Source: Dermanyssus gallinae | Taxonomy: Eukaryota; Arthropoda; Arachnida; Mesostigmata; Dermanyssidae | Direction of reading: 5' to 3' | Length of the DNA: 64,000 nucleotides | NCBI GenBank assembly: GCA_003439945.1 | Contig: QVRM01001789.1 | Location: 62,001-126,000, forward strand | Shown: piece by piece, positions 31,980 to 43,820 of the stretch | How positions within the stretch are numbered: the first letter of the stretch is position 1 | How the letters are laid out: the number at the start of each line of letters is the position of its first letter | Program-made: the position numbers and the translations under genes | Notes under the pieces: generated by a model | Told to the model about the DNA's origin: nothing | The model's database searches: none | The model's input: the letters and a program-made list of their open reading frames with translations, nothing else

Positions 31980-32062
31980 CTTGGCCTGGGGTTTTTAATG
32001 CAAAAATCAGCGACAGCGGTTAACACGCGCCTGGTAATCAGAGGGTCGCAAGTTTTGATCTC
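31980..32062 (+). repeat. tRNA-like SINE head (degenerate)
   Basis: CAGCGGTTAACACGCGCC followed by GGTAATCAGAGGGTCGCAAG and TTTTGATCTC has the spacing of A-box and degenerate B-box promoter elements of tRNA-derived SINEs. It runs directly into the AAT array. Confidence 0.45.
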
Positions 32063-32202
<140 letters not shown>

Positions 32203-32355
32203 TTCTACGGCGAAGGCGAGTTTCTACGGCAACTGCTGTCGCTTGCTGTGTGCCGAGAAAACGCCGGCTGTATTGTCGGTTCCATGGAATAATATTTAGG
32301 AGTTAGAAGAAGACAAGGAGTACACGTTCACACCTCACAATTGTAACATTTAAAC

Positions 32356-32415
<60 letters not shown>
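32356..32415. repeat. (AAT)n array
   Basis: About 60 bp of AAT. A third array lies at about 32,484-32,535. Confidence 0.95.
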
Positions 32416-32482
32416 TGTCACTATCTCCACCACCATCATAATCACCCGTCATCACAAACAAATTTAGCTGATGACAGGCTAC

Positions 32483-32536
<54 letters not shown>

Positions 32537-32556
32537 CATATCGTTGACATGTCTTA

Positions 32557-32862
32557 TCAATCGAGGCATTGTTCGTTGTGTAATTTATGATGACATTTTT
32601 CCTTGAATAACTTAAGTGATGTACATTCCCGTAATTCATTATCGAGAGTGTTCCATATTTTGGCCATGGCCATATCAGGCGACTTACGTCTATAGTTACG
32701 ATACGTATTGGGTATTCTCGGGGGTGGGCTGTTGCGATTCTTGTTGGTGTTGGATGTAAAATGAAACGACAAATCTGGAGGAAACATGCCACGGAAGTTT
32801 TTATATGCAAGACTGTCTAATTTAAAGTGATGGTATTTTAAACCAGGCTGAGTTCCCTGCAC
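32557..32862 (-). pseudogene. LINE C-terminal fragment
   Basis: The minus frame has NKNRNSPPPRIPNTYRNYRR, then PDMAMAKIWNTLDNELRECT, then SLKLFKEKCHHKL. This is the typical C-terminal end of CR1/jockey-like RT proteins (NxRxPRxxTxYGxxSxxYxGxxxWNxLPxxIRxxxSLxxFKxxL). No RT core is adjacent. It ends beside the AAT array at 32,484-32,535. Confidence 0.65.
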
Positions 32863-32914
32863 TTGTGGTCTTTACAAATGAATCTTCGTACACACTTACT
32901 ATTTAATGCACGTA

Positions 32915-33045
32915 ATTCTCATTGATGAACCAACGGAAACCCGCAGTATCGCTTCTCCGTGAATGTTTGGGCTGGCATGGTGAACAACTACATTCCGCTC
33001 GTCGACTCCCCGAGAGGTTAGATGGAGAAACATCGATAGAGTGGC
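32915..33045 (+). pseudogene. Short DDE transposase fragment
   Basis: In shifting frames the segment gives FSVNVWAGMVNNYIPLV and RRLPERLDGE. This is close to the arthropod transposase block FSVNVWAGIVGDxLIGPxxLPxRLNG. No flanking blocks are visible. Confidence 0.5.
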
Positions 33046-33049
33046 CAAC

Positions 33050-33541
33050 GCTAAACCAAGTGAAAACGTACACGGCATACTATAGTTACCTAGTTCTCAT
33101 CACCATTCTTCATGCAAGCAAACAGACGCATACTCTGCAAACTTACCTGGCATGGCTACCACCAATATATATGCCTAAAAGGGTACTGTTTTGAAATAGA
33201 AGACTGTGTACGTAAATATTGTGGCACATGTAATATTGACCGATACCACATACTGCAATGCAAGGAAATAGAAGCTGGCTCGATGCATGCAGTAGTGAAA
33301 GATGTTATTAGCCGATTCTTTATACAAACCTTACATTACAACTGAGACATTACAAATTCTCCATCGAACAACCCATTCTTTTGCAATCACACATTTTGTA
33401 AAGTGAGGTCCGGCCATATTGGTATAACAAACGTTGGTGATTTAACTGTCACTTCAAACAAAACGTTTACGCCGCTTTGTTCGAAAAATACTTATTTGAA
33501 TAAACATTTCAATTATCTACAATCATGTAGGAAATACTTTT

Positions 33542-33588
<47 letters not shown>

Positions 33589-34286
33589 GGTCAGTTTGAA
33601 GTTCTGTTGGCCCCGCTCATTTCCGAATTTTTCCGAAAAGATGCCTAAACATCAAGGTATCAAAATCCACCTTGGCTATTTTTGCAAAACGATCAATTTT
33701 AGAAGCGTACACTTTTGTAATTCGTAGAGTGAATGACGGGACTTATAAAATGAGTTTCTCTATCTATCAATGACATCGAACATTTAAACACATTAGCCTT
33801 AAAAATTATAGAAACTGGTTGACTTTGATGGAGGCGCACCGATAAGTGCAACATACATAGTCATTGATTATTATCGTTACTAGACTTGTTCAATAGTATT
33901 CTAGTAGTTGAAAACAAGCTAACATTAAGTCTCTACGACAGTCATGGCGATCCACACGTGCTAGACCACGTGCACCTAGGCAATCATAGGAATGACCTTT
34001 ACGCTCTCCACACGCCTTCATAATGGCACACATATTTGTTATGTTCATCGAGTTACAAATAATAATGCTATTATGATTACGAATTGTCTCAATTGAGCTT
34101 GATCATATCGTCTTCCAGCCAAAATCACGAAGGCTCGTACCACAGCTGTCTCTATTTGAGTACGGCTGGACGAAAACCTTCTCTCCGCGTCGTGCGTTAC
34201 TTCGCGCTTGGCAGGAGGCCAGAATCCATTTTTAGTCTTCAACGAGGCTTTATGATTCGACTGATGATTATAGTGTTTTGAGTAGG

Positions 34287-34344
<58 letters not shown>

Positions 34345-35110
34345 GTACAACACGGATTACTAGCCATCCACTGTAACATGCCTCCCGAATTAAATTAATT
34401 CAGTATCATACCAATGTTCACAGAGAATATTCATATATTTGTAAGACATACGAGGGGTGCAAATTAGCTATTTTCCTACATCCGTCTTAAGAAAATCAAG
34501 CGAAAGCTACGAATAAGCAGTTAGTTTAGTAATTTAAAAAGCAACAGATGGTAATCTCCTACAAGGCGTTAGTGTCTCTATGTGTACACATATATACATG
34601 CATGAGGCATCAATAAATAAAGTGGCTGCGCCTGGGGGGGGGTTGTTGAACTCGTTAAATTATGATTTGCTCTACTGGGATGTTTTGTTCTTAAGTGACC
34701 TTGAAGGTACTAGAGTTTGTGATGCCGATGAAGCTTACCATACATCAATTTACACAATATGCGGTTGCAATGACATGAGTTGTTCGATACAAAAACTGAA
34801 CATTCGGTCTGACTTTGAGTTCTCACGGTTAGCAACTTGAAGACATGCCAGTGCGCTCCTAAACCACAGCCGTCAGAGAAATGCGCACTCTATGGAAACC
34901 AGTTTGTTTTAAGTCTACTTCAGCTATGCTTTTTGCGGACAAAGCTTCAAATACACAAGGCTGTTTGGTCAACCATTCTTTTGACGGCCCAATGATATTT
35001 CGTATATAATCCGCAAGCATACACATCAGGATTGCTTTCCCGTAGATGTTTGGGTTGAAGTGTTAGCTGTGAATGTTAGTGACCAATTACCCTATTGGCC
35101 GTTATCTACA
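33050..35110. other. Intergenic stretch with TA microsatellites, no gene recognised
   Basis: (TA)n tracts at about 33,545-33,584 and 34,291-34,341. A G-run lies near 34,634-34,642. No coding or transposon motif identified. Confidence 0.5.
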
Positions 35111-35880
35111 CTTCAAATACTTCAATAGAAAAGTATACCACACATTTCTGAGGAGGGCCTTACCGGAATTATTGGTGGACGTTCCAGAATGTATTTGCTC
35201 AGGTATCTAGTTTCAACACGATGGAACACCAGCACACAACGACACTGAAGTATGGGCTCACCCAGATAGATTGACCAACGCGGGTGTAGGATAGCAGTGT
35301 CCGTTAAGCAGCGTGGACATCGATAGCGCCGGTTGGCGGCAATGCCGAGGCTAAATACATGGCGCCAAATAGAAGATGCCGCCACCCTACTAGCGAAGAC
35401 GCGGGAAGTCACTAAATGCGCGGGCAATCTGTGAGTATATAAGAAGGCATGAGAATAAACGAGTCAGTAGTCATTGCTGCGAGCCAGACAGAGGACGTGT
35501 GTTGCTTGCGAGAGAGAATGGCGAACTCGTAACAGTCGCCGGCCGGTCATGGGGTGGTGGACACTACAGCGGGCATATTGCTTTCTCCGGAGAATCGCTT
35601 GGCTTATCAAGCCTGAATTTATTTCTTTGAGGCCACCTAAAGGGTTTCGTCTACGAAGACCCCTCGTTAATTCGTGTAAAAGTCTGAGCCGCAGTACTAC
35701 AGAATATAAGCGGCTGGAGCCGCTTAGGACATGTCCCGCATATTTAAACGCGTACAACAAAGTCTTTGCAACCGTTACGTAATGCGTATAATGGTGCCCG
35801 TCTCTTTGAGCAACTCTTGCAGTATAGTAAACAGTTTCATGTAATATTAACAATAACGCGAGTGATTCGGTTTATTAAAC
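35110..35880 (+). other. Possible solo LTR or promoter-bearing repeat
   Basis: This stretch is locally GC-richer than its flanks. TATATAAG lies at 35,436-35,443 and AATAAA at 35,454-35,459, a spacing seen in some LTR retrotransposon termini. No matching second LTR or pol sequence is visible in the window, so this is only a suggestion. Confidence 0.2.
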
Positions 35881-36929
35881 ATGGCAAAAAAATTAGCTGC
35901 ATGTATCAACTCTATTTCGAGATGTCCACCGGAAAACCTTTGTGACATCGCAAAACCAGCATAGATTTGGTAGCAACATAATCTTTATGGAGTGTGCATT
36001 CTCCTGAAAGTCTATGTTTTAAAAGAGTATTTTTTAAAAATAAGTTAAACGTGATAACAAAAAATTAAAAAGACATTTTGGATCTGTTTGCAAACCTTTC
36101 TCAATGTGGGTATTTGTCTACTACACGGGTATATTCAGTTTCTCCATTACGTAACTCGTTCCCTTGCAACCGCACATCTTATGAAATGATGTTTGGCCAG
36201 TTACATCGGTTTAACAAATATTAGTTATTTTGTTGTCCTAAACAAAACGCTCCTCTCGTGTTTCAAGCACTCCCTTTTTTATAGGAAAAAAAGCATTTTG
36301 CAGCAAACTGCAAACTTTCTAACCCGAAATGCAAAAGGCGTGGGTTTATGAAGCACCTAAGAAAGAATAGCAAAGCCCAAGCTCGATACAGTCTGTGTTT
36401 AGTGGAACATGAAGACACATTGAGCTCATGCCTGCATAGCCTGAAGCACATGGAAGTGTTATATAAAACGTCCCAAAACAGCATTTAGAAGCGCTTGGAT
36501 GTCTTGTTAGGGCCTTTCTGCACACGGGGCTACATACAGGCCTCTGAAAACTTCTCAAGGCGCACTTGGTCCTTCGTAGTTAAGAATGGAGCCAAGATAA
36601 TTAAGGCGACACTCAAACTTCAACGACCTGAACCATAAAAAGATCCAGCAGTAACAAGAGCCTTCCTTAAGAGCACCGGAAATAATTTAGTGACCAGCAG
36701 GTGTCGCGGTGGATGGTAGAGTGCAACAAGCTGTGACGATTATGCCGACGTTAAAATATATCATTGCTAAGATGGTGGCTAGGGCCATTCAGGAAACGAT
36801 CCCGAGCAATTTGGGGGACTGATGGGCGCAGATCGTGCTACGACATCTTCACCACATTCCTAGACGACCTAACACCTGAAAACGACAGCGAAAAGATAAT
36901 ATTAAGTTTGGAGAATGAATTCAGATAAT

Positions 36930-37090
36930 GGTGTGGCGGAGATCTAGGCGAGAGAGCAGTTTGATATACGGGGACCTTACTCTGTCATCGTGCAGAAAAA
37001 GCCCGGTGTGAGAGGTCAATATCTAACTACGGCTTTTGCAGCCTACGGATTTCACCAGGTTCCATGCAACGTGAAGGGCTTTCACGAGCT
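36930..37090 (+). mobile_element. LINE endonuclease-like fragment
   Basis: A frame with GGDLGERAV is followed by a segment whose DNA (CTAACTACGGCTTTTGCAGC) matches 19,720-19,740 (TTAACTACGGCGTTTGCAGC). The GGDL context in both copies suggests two remnants of the same LINE endonuclease domain. Confidence 0.4.
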
Positions 37091-37714
37091 ACAAGATAGA
37101 GACAGTCGATGCAGGCAGTACTGGAGCTAATGTGATAGATATTACGCCGCGGTATGTCCGGAGGTTTGATCCATAGCAGAACCAGCAAAACGCTAGATGG
37201 ATGGTTATCTCGAAAGTGTGTGATGTCACAACATATTTCCCCAGCTCGGGTGATAATATTAATGATACATTAACCAAATAGGGATTAGTAGGTAATAGAG
37301 AAAAAACGTGCGTTTTTGTTTGTGCGGTGAAATCTGAATAAGAAGCATATTATTATGTGGCATATATTACCTGTATGGGCGACCAGCCGAACGCCATAGT
37401 AGTTGTATGGAGAGACAAATAGAGCTGAGCCAGTCAGTGCGAGATTAATGGCTAGAAAGAGCGACCAGATCCTTCAGAGATTGCCTTTATACGATGGCAA
37501 TTACCAGCCCTACTACCATCAAGTTTCATCAGCAGTAAACCGGGTTGCATTATGGCTGTCCACGATGTGGGACAGCTTGTACTATATTCAGATTACGGCG
37601 CCGCACTGAATGGTCTGGCGATAATTGCCATATCGCTCGAGAGTCTTTATTATAGGGACATTGTGAGTACGTCCAAAAATGGAGCGGCCGTTTTTACTCA
37701 TCTTCTTGGTGCAC

Positions 37715-37716
<2 letters not shown>

Positions 37717-37767
<51 letters not shown>

Positions 37768-37795
37768 ATTGTTTTTGCTGTTGTTGTTGTTGCTT
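37717..37795. repeat. (GTT)n array
   Basis: GTT triplets, nearly perfect from 37,717 to about 37,767 and degenerate afterwards. Poly-Val, poly-Leu and poly-Asn frames over it are artefacts. Confidence 0.95.
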
Positions 37796-38605
37796 CTCTC
37801 AGCAATGTTTTGTTGCATTCTCTCGTCAGACGGAGAGGCAGGCGCGAGCTGCAACGAAAACGCTGGCCGAGGGTAGCTTTTTTTGCTTGCCGTCTGTTTA
37901 GGTAGTGAAAAGCGTCCATATACGTTCAATGGTGCTTTTACAGGTAACAATGATAATAATATTAATAACTACAATAAAGCGATGACGTCGAAGGCCAACA
38001 GATGACGCTTCAGCAGAGATTCTTTACCTGCTAACGTATCGGCGTGTCATCTTGTAACTACTAGCGGGGCGATTACTGACATTTACCCGACGATATCTAA
38101 TCGTTAACATGGAAATATCATGCATACGAATGCGTCATATTCGTCAAGGGACACAGGCGTCTTCTGGTGACGTACGTTTCACGTTAGACATATGGATGTT
38201 ATTGTATACAATACCCAAAACTGTGACGCTCTTGGGCAATGTTGAAGTTTTTCCTAACCGGCTCAGCATGAGGGCAAATAGATTTTTAAGTGCAATGCAA
38301 ATAGTAGCACAAATACAACTAAAAAACATTATTGACTCTTTCTTGTGTGTAAAGGAGTAACTGGTAAATGCGGTTTGCACACACAAACACCACTGCAGGA
38401 AACTCGTTTGCAAGTGTGGGCCGGTAGTGTAGGACTCTAACTCACTAAAACCCAATTGCACATGATTAATTTTGACTTCAAAATGCGGTGTTTCACAGAT
38501 AACCTCTATGTTAAAGTGTCGTTAAGCTGGAATACATTTACATATTTTTAATATAAAAATGCCACAAATAATTTCTGTAATTTGCAATTAAATTGCACAC
38601 AACGT

Positions 38606-38629
38606 ATATATATATATATATATATATAG
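38606..38629. repeat. (TA)n microsatellite
   Basis: About 24 bp of TA shortly left of the tandem duplication. Confidence 0.9.
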
Positions 38630-39869
38630 TTCGTGCAGTTTTGTCTATTCGGTTCGGAGGTTTGCAGCGTCCTCTAGGCAACAGGCATGCATTTATGATA
38701 GAGCGGCCTTTACTGCATCAGCCGGCAGGCTCCGCGTTGGCGCCAAAACCATAGTTGTTTTCTAAGATGGCGCAGAAAAAGTAAATGTAAAAGTGCGAAA
38801 TCGGACTATTTCGCTACAACTTCCGAAAAGATTCCAACGTAGCTTGTCGCAACATTTTCACTATCTCCAGACACAACTTAGTCGTTGAACGGTCCTGACG
38901 AAAATGGTTTGCCAATTACTGTGATGTAGATTTTTACCTGGACGGTGAATCAAGGTCCAATCAACTCTCTTTGCTAGAAGAGGAGGTTCTGCGCCTAAAA
39001 ACACAACAAAATCCAACGGCTTTTACTCGACAAATCGCAGAAAAAGTTGAAGTTTACCAAATCACTTCATTGGTCAGGACGTTCAAAAGTGATTCCAACT
39101 TCTATGCTTTGTAAGTGGATGCCTCACAAACTGAGCTAAGCTAACAGATTGGAGCATATGCGCGTCTGCACTTCCCCCTTTAATTGCTACCGCCAAACTT
39201 TGTGTTTGGATTGGTTGTCTACCTGCAATAAAAAATTGATCTTATACGAGAGCTTAAGTAGGCAAATATTCTGGTCCGTGGGCCCAGGCAGTTCCCAGAG
39301 TCCAGCCAAGCAAACCGTCCACTCAACTAGGGTTACGTTGTGCGTGTTCTTGCAATTAGTGTTTTGCTTGAGGCGAAAAGCGGAAAGGGATTTTGAATAA
39401 ATATTACAAATTGTTTTATCGTGTGACATCTATATTTCACTATTGTCTATATTTTTTGTATTTGTGCATGCGTGTCTATATGTGCATAGTGGGGCAGTTG
39501 AACTGGATAAACGACATTTTACCCTATATTACACTTTTCAACACAATTTTACATTGTTTAAACTATTTCACATAACTGACCACTCAGGTTTCATATGCAT
39601 GGTTAAACATTGTTTTAAATAATGTTTATTATGTTTGCAATAGTTGGCACGACTCTACATTAAGTCATACTATTTTAATTATTTTATACTTTATTACTTA
39701 CTTTATCACAAGCAATTTTTACTGTTTTGCCCAATTCACATGTTTTAAAGATATTTGAGTCTATATTGTACCTTTCACATTATCCTACAGCACTTTCTTA
39801 TTTTCGGCTGCCCAAACGTATGCGTTTATGCTTTATGTTTGGTACCCAAGAGAGAGAAATCAAGTGTTA

Positions 39870-40560
39870 CGTCAAGTACACGAAAGTACACTCCTGCAGA
39901 AGAAGCAGAACCGTGCTCCTACACAGCGGAGCGGAAGATTCATGATAAACCGCGCTGTATGAAAACTCGAGAACTAAGTGCACTTTGTGTCGATCCTCGT
40001 ACTTCGATTCAAAGTTGATGTGTCATCGCGAACCATTCGTCAAATTGTTCACGAGCACTTTAGGTATCAGTCTTATGGCATAAATCAGACAGAATCCCCT
40101 CTGAGGCTGATAAAGCGAACACACTTGCCCACCCTGTGTCAGATGCTCCTGAATTCCCTCAACCACAACGCAGCAGACCGTGTTAGATCTTTCTCTGACC
40201 AGAAAATATTCACCGTAGACGCAAAACTCAATCAGCGAAAAGAGCGTTGGCTTGCCCACGGTCCAGAAGATATTCCTATTGTCATAATGAACAGTGCGGC
40301 TTTCTTTAGCTTATATACACGTCTTGACTCCAGTGACTTGCAAAGGGAACGAGATAGCACCATACATTGGTCAAAAGGCAGTGACACAAAGCTATTTGGC
40401 ATGTTCTGTAAACTGCAGTGGAACCGTGTGTGCTTTCTGCGTCTAATGGTTTGCAATACGTATTTCGGCGGGACGGTGCGCCAGCCGCATACCAGCCATT
40501 GAGTACAACAGTGGTGGGCGAAACATAAGAGCATTCTCGTGGATAAGCACTCTTAGACGC
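39870..40560 (+). pseudogene. Decayed FSDEKIFTVD-type transposase (unit copy 1)
   Basis: The frame from 39,978 gives VDVSSRTIRQIVHEHF (helix-turn-helix-like), then VRSFSDQKIFTVDAKLNQRKER, then WLAHGPEDIPIVI. After a shift near 40,450, YVFRRDGAPA is the counterpart of YVFQQDGAPA. The block between IPIV and YVF is disrupted, with SNEGDVxPPHFF missing, so the gene is dead. It belongs to the same family as the remnant at 21.3-21.95 kb. Confidence 0.8.
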
Positions 40561-40728
40561 CTAGCGGTCCAGATTAAAATCCTCTGGCTGCTTATATATG
40601 GGGTGCAATTGAGCAAAAATCTAACAAGACTTGATATCATAATAGCACATGCTTGCTGTCTGCCTGTATTCATCAGGCATTTGTAAATATTGATGTGCAG
40701 GGTTTTACCCGATGCTTGTAATCGGCTT

Positions 40729-40942
40729 AGGCATCGAATAAAGGCCTCGTCGAGCCTGGTGGCATGGTGGATTCGCGTGCGCCACGCGCTCGGAGAACAC
40801 ACATAAGTGTATGGGTTTGATCCCCACTGCTGCACATTTGTATTTATGGGTTTCCCGTGTTACGAAGTAATGCGAAAGCAAACCAGTGTGTGTTAAATAT
40901 TGGCTTAGGGTCAGCCCGAAAAAGTTCAGGCATCGAATAAAG
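40729..40942 (+). mobile_element. tRNA-derived SINE with 15-bp target-site duplication (unit copy 1)
   Basis: AGGCATCGAATAAAG occurs at 40,729-40,743 and 40,928-40,942, flanking a 184-bp insert (40,744-40,927). The insert begins GCCTCGTCGAGCCTGG. It has a tRNA-like head with TGGCATGGTGGATTCGCGTG (A-box region) and GGGTTTGATCCCC (B-box). The body follows with TTTATGGG, ACGAAGTAATGCGAAAGC and TTAAATATTGGCTTAGGG, ending CAGCCCGAAAAAGTTC. The target-site duplication shows it moved by target-primed insertion. Related copies lie at 23.2 and 63.9 kb. Confidence 0.88.
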
Positions 40943-41329
40943 CGGCGTTTTGAGAGCACGTTGGCTACATTGTACAGGCCCATTTATTACGAATGTCGCC
41001 ACAAAACATTTGCAAACAAATCGTTTAAATATTTTTTTATTTATTTAGATGCAGCATTGGAACTAAGCAAAATCACTATATGCGGCGTTATTATTGTAAC
41101 AACTTTGAGGGCCCACTATAAAATAACGACTTTATATAATCACAACGAAAACGTTTGCATTATTAGGCACATGACTAGTTTATATATATATATATAGAAA
41201 ATATTGTGATGATTTATTGATCATTTACAATACGTTTGCACACTCGGCAATGCTCGCCGTAATAAAAATGGTGGTAAAAAGGTGTCACGTGAGGTTAAGG
41301 ATCAGCTTTCCGTCTCGTGAGGTTAAGAA

Positions 41330-43680
41330 TCAGCCCCCGCTCTTATGAACTCGGTGTGAGCGGTATATCCTCAAGGTCCCTTGCCACGTTAAGACGGTAA
41401 GATCCATAATATTCCTCTTCGTGACGCTAAGCCCCAAGAGCGCACTTGCAGATTCGGAGTCCCATACATTACTCATAGAGATAGTGGTGGATCCGAATCT
41501 ACGAGGTTTTTGCGGGTCGGGGAGCGCCGCCCTTAGGAACTCGACGTCATATTTGGTGATCTTAATGATGTTTTATTATAATTTAGAAGACGGGTTGTCC
41601 TGCAGTAGAAGCGAAGGACGCCAAAGCCGTCATAGCGAGGTTAATGAGATTACAGCCAGGGCTTTCAGATCCGCTCTAATACCGTGCATCCGAGAGCCCG
41701 CCGGCCTCCTGAGAAGCGATGGAAAGAGACCAGACGGTCTCACCCTTATTCCCTTTGAAAGGGGAAAGGCGCTTGTTTGGAATGCGACTATCACCGACAC
41801 GCTCGCCCCGTCGAACCTGGAGGCCAGTGCATCTTCCGCTGGCTCCGCAGCACGCAAGGCTGAGCGTCTAAAGACCAACAAATATGCCCAGCTCGCCAAC
41901 GAGTTCATTTTCGTGCCGCTAGTATTCGAGACACTCGGGGGGCCCGGCCCTGAGGCATGGTCGCTTTTACAGAAGATTGGCAAACAAATTGAACTGGCGA
42001 CAGGGGAAAAAAGAGCACTTGAGTTTCTACTTCAGCGACTATCGCTGGCGGTTCAGCGCGGTAATGCGGCAGCAATCATGGGCACAATGAGGGGCTGCCT
42101 CGAGGATAAGCTCGAGTGGTAGCGCTCCCCACAAGCCCTAGTGTTGATAGTTAATTACATCTCGCTGTAACACTTAAATGTCATTTTAATAAATTCGTGC
42201 CAGCTGATTTAGAAGAATATATATAATGCTTCATATTTGGTGATCTTGTCCTGCCGCGCTTTTGCCAGGTCCCTGTTCGGGCCGCAAACCTCGGCATCTA
42301 AAACTCAGACCTTGGTAGGTGTTGTTATTACGAGGTCGGGCTTTAGACCCGGTGCGCCCGGTCAACGGAATACTCGCTCACGAACCGCCTCATGACCCCT
42401 CTCGCGGAGAAGACGCGCCACGCGATCACAGACGCCGTCATGTCTCTTTATAGTTTGCTTGTGTGTTGTATCGCACATCCGAGCGACATGAGTCAACGTC
42501 TCAGGCGCATGACACCCGTGCCTACAACGTTTGTTGAAGCTTGGGCGTCCCCTGGCCAATCTGGCACGCGTTGGTAGTGCGTTGGTTCTGAGTTTTAGTA
42601 GGTTTAAATACTCTTTGCCAGATAGGTAGAACATATCCTTAATTCAGTAATGTACAAAGGGCGTTTCGTGTGCTTTTTTAAAATGTGCCCCATCGAACGT
42701 GTTGTGTAGTTGTTGAGACCAGTAATTGGTCTCTTGTGTAGCGGTCTCAATGAAGGTTCCTAAGCGCTCGCAAAGAAGTCTTGTTTTCGCAAGGTCTTTT
42801 TTGAAGTGCTTGGTAGTTAGCATCCATTAGACCCCAGGATGCGTAGAGTGTTGTAGTGCTGTCAGACGGGAGAGGCGGAATCTGGGGATAAATGCCAGAC
42901 CGCCGTGTGCTGTGTGCGTGTAGAGGTAGGCGTTCGGCACCGAGTTTTCAAGCTTAAACCATTTCGACTTAATAACCTTTTTGATTTTATTGTCTAGGTC
43001 GCTAAGGGGTGCGTGAGATGGTCTGGGACCGGATACCAGTGTATATAGGAGGCGGGGAATGAGAAAGTCTTTCAAAAATATGAGTATTTGCTGGGGTTTA
43101 AGGGGAGCCATCGTGAGTCTGTTGAGTAAATTAAGGAGTATATCCTTGGTGGAGTCAACTCTGCCATTGCCGTCAAAGTCGAGTCCCAGATATCTCCATC
43201 GATCACTCATTCCTTTAGCTGGCAATTGCCGCTCTCCAACGTTAAATTCTGGTACAGTATTAATGAACCCTTTAGCCTCCTTCCTATTAAATAGGTGGAA
43301 TAGTAAAGCTTTTATTAGTATTAAGCCCAAGGCCTCGGAATTTCAAAAGGGGGTCCGCAATATTAAGGAGCCGTTGGAGAGTAGATTTCGTGGAGGCTAG
43401 GAGGATGATATCATCCGCAAAGGCTAAGGTCCATAAGGCGGAGGTCATCAGTAAGTTGGTACCCGATATTAGTTTTGTCCAATTTTGAAAGAATGTCGTC
43501 GAGAACAAGATTAAATAAAAGGGGGGACAGAGGATCTTTCTACCTTACACCCCTAATTGGCCGAAAAGTTTGACATTCTTGTGCAAATTCTATGAGAGTT
43601 TTAGATGAGAGGTACAAGCATTCGATATAATCAATGACTACCTCCGGATATCCGCGAGTCCGGAGTGACCAGGGGACGGA
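41330..43680 (-). mobile_element. R2-like non-LTR retrotransposon, interrupted by a nested insertion (unit copy 1)
   Basis: The minus strand reads, in order: YPEVVIDYIECLY; RPIRGVR, a TAG at 43,540-43,542, then DPLSPLLFNLVLDDIL; LAFADDIILLAST (RT catalytic box); WRYLGLDFDGNGRV; LTMAPLKPQQ and LIPRLLYTLVSG; PNAYLYTHTAHGGLAF. After these come WSQQLHNTFDG, LRTNALPTRARLARGR, CRHGCHAPETLTHVARMC (C-x3-C-x7-H-x4-C) and LKPDLVITT followed by VLDAEVCGPNRDL. The last two are the zinc-knuckle and PD..D restriction-like endonuclease signatures of the R2 group. After the insert comes LTVLTWQGTL, the C-terminal end. Stops and frameshifts make it dead. No 28S rDNA flank is visible. The 5' part ends at a TA tract near 43,680. 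Confidence 0.85.
41564..42230 (+). mobile_element. Nested 5'-truncated RPDG-type retroelement with 17-bp target-site duplication (unit copy 1)
   Basis: TCATATTTGGTGATCTT occurs at 41,547-41,563 and 42,231-42,247. Between them a 667-bp insert encodes the end of an RPDG-family protein, from GLSCSRSEGRQSRHSEVNE through GKRPDGLTLIPFERGKALVWNATI, TNKYAQLANEFIFVPLVFET and FLLQRLSLAVQRGNAAAIMGTM to a TAG at 42,122. A short 3' UTR ends in ATATATA. The insert interrupts the R2-like element, whose reading frame is restored when one target copy and the insert are ignored (QDKITKY on both sides). The element is therefore a non-LTR-type retroelement, truncated at its 5' end. Confidence 0.88.
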
Positions 43681-43820
43681 TATATATATATATATATAAC
43701 TTAAATAGTGTACCCTTGTTTTGCACACACACCGACGAACATGCGGAAAGCAACTTCTTATTGGCGTCGGTAAGGTTCTGCCTCCGCATAAGACAATCGG
43801 CGACTATCTCGAAATGTTCG

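Noticed and set aside
37588..37950. 120-codon minus frame rich in Asn
   Set aside because: Translation of the GTT array on the opposite strand.
40760..40840. Genuine tRNA gene
   Set aside because: The A/B-box-like region has no proper cloverleaf, and it is embedded in a dispersed 184-bp insert with a target duplication, so it is a SINE head.
41630..41983. Minus-strand 117-codon frame (and its copy at 47,167-47,520)
   Set aside because: It lies opposite the RPDG-type frame, which has clear family resemblance. It is a shadow.
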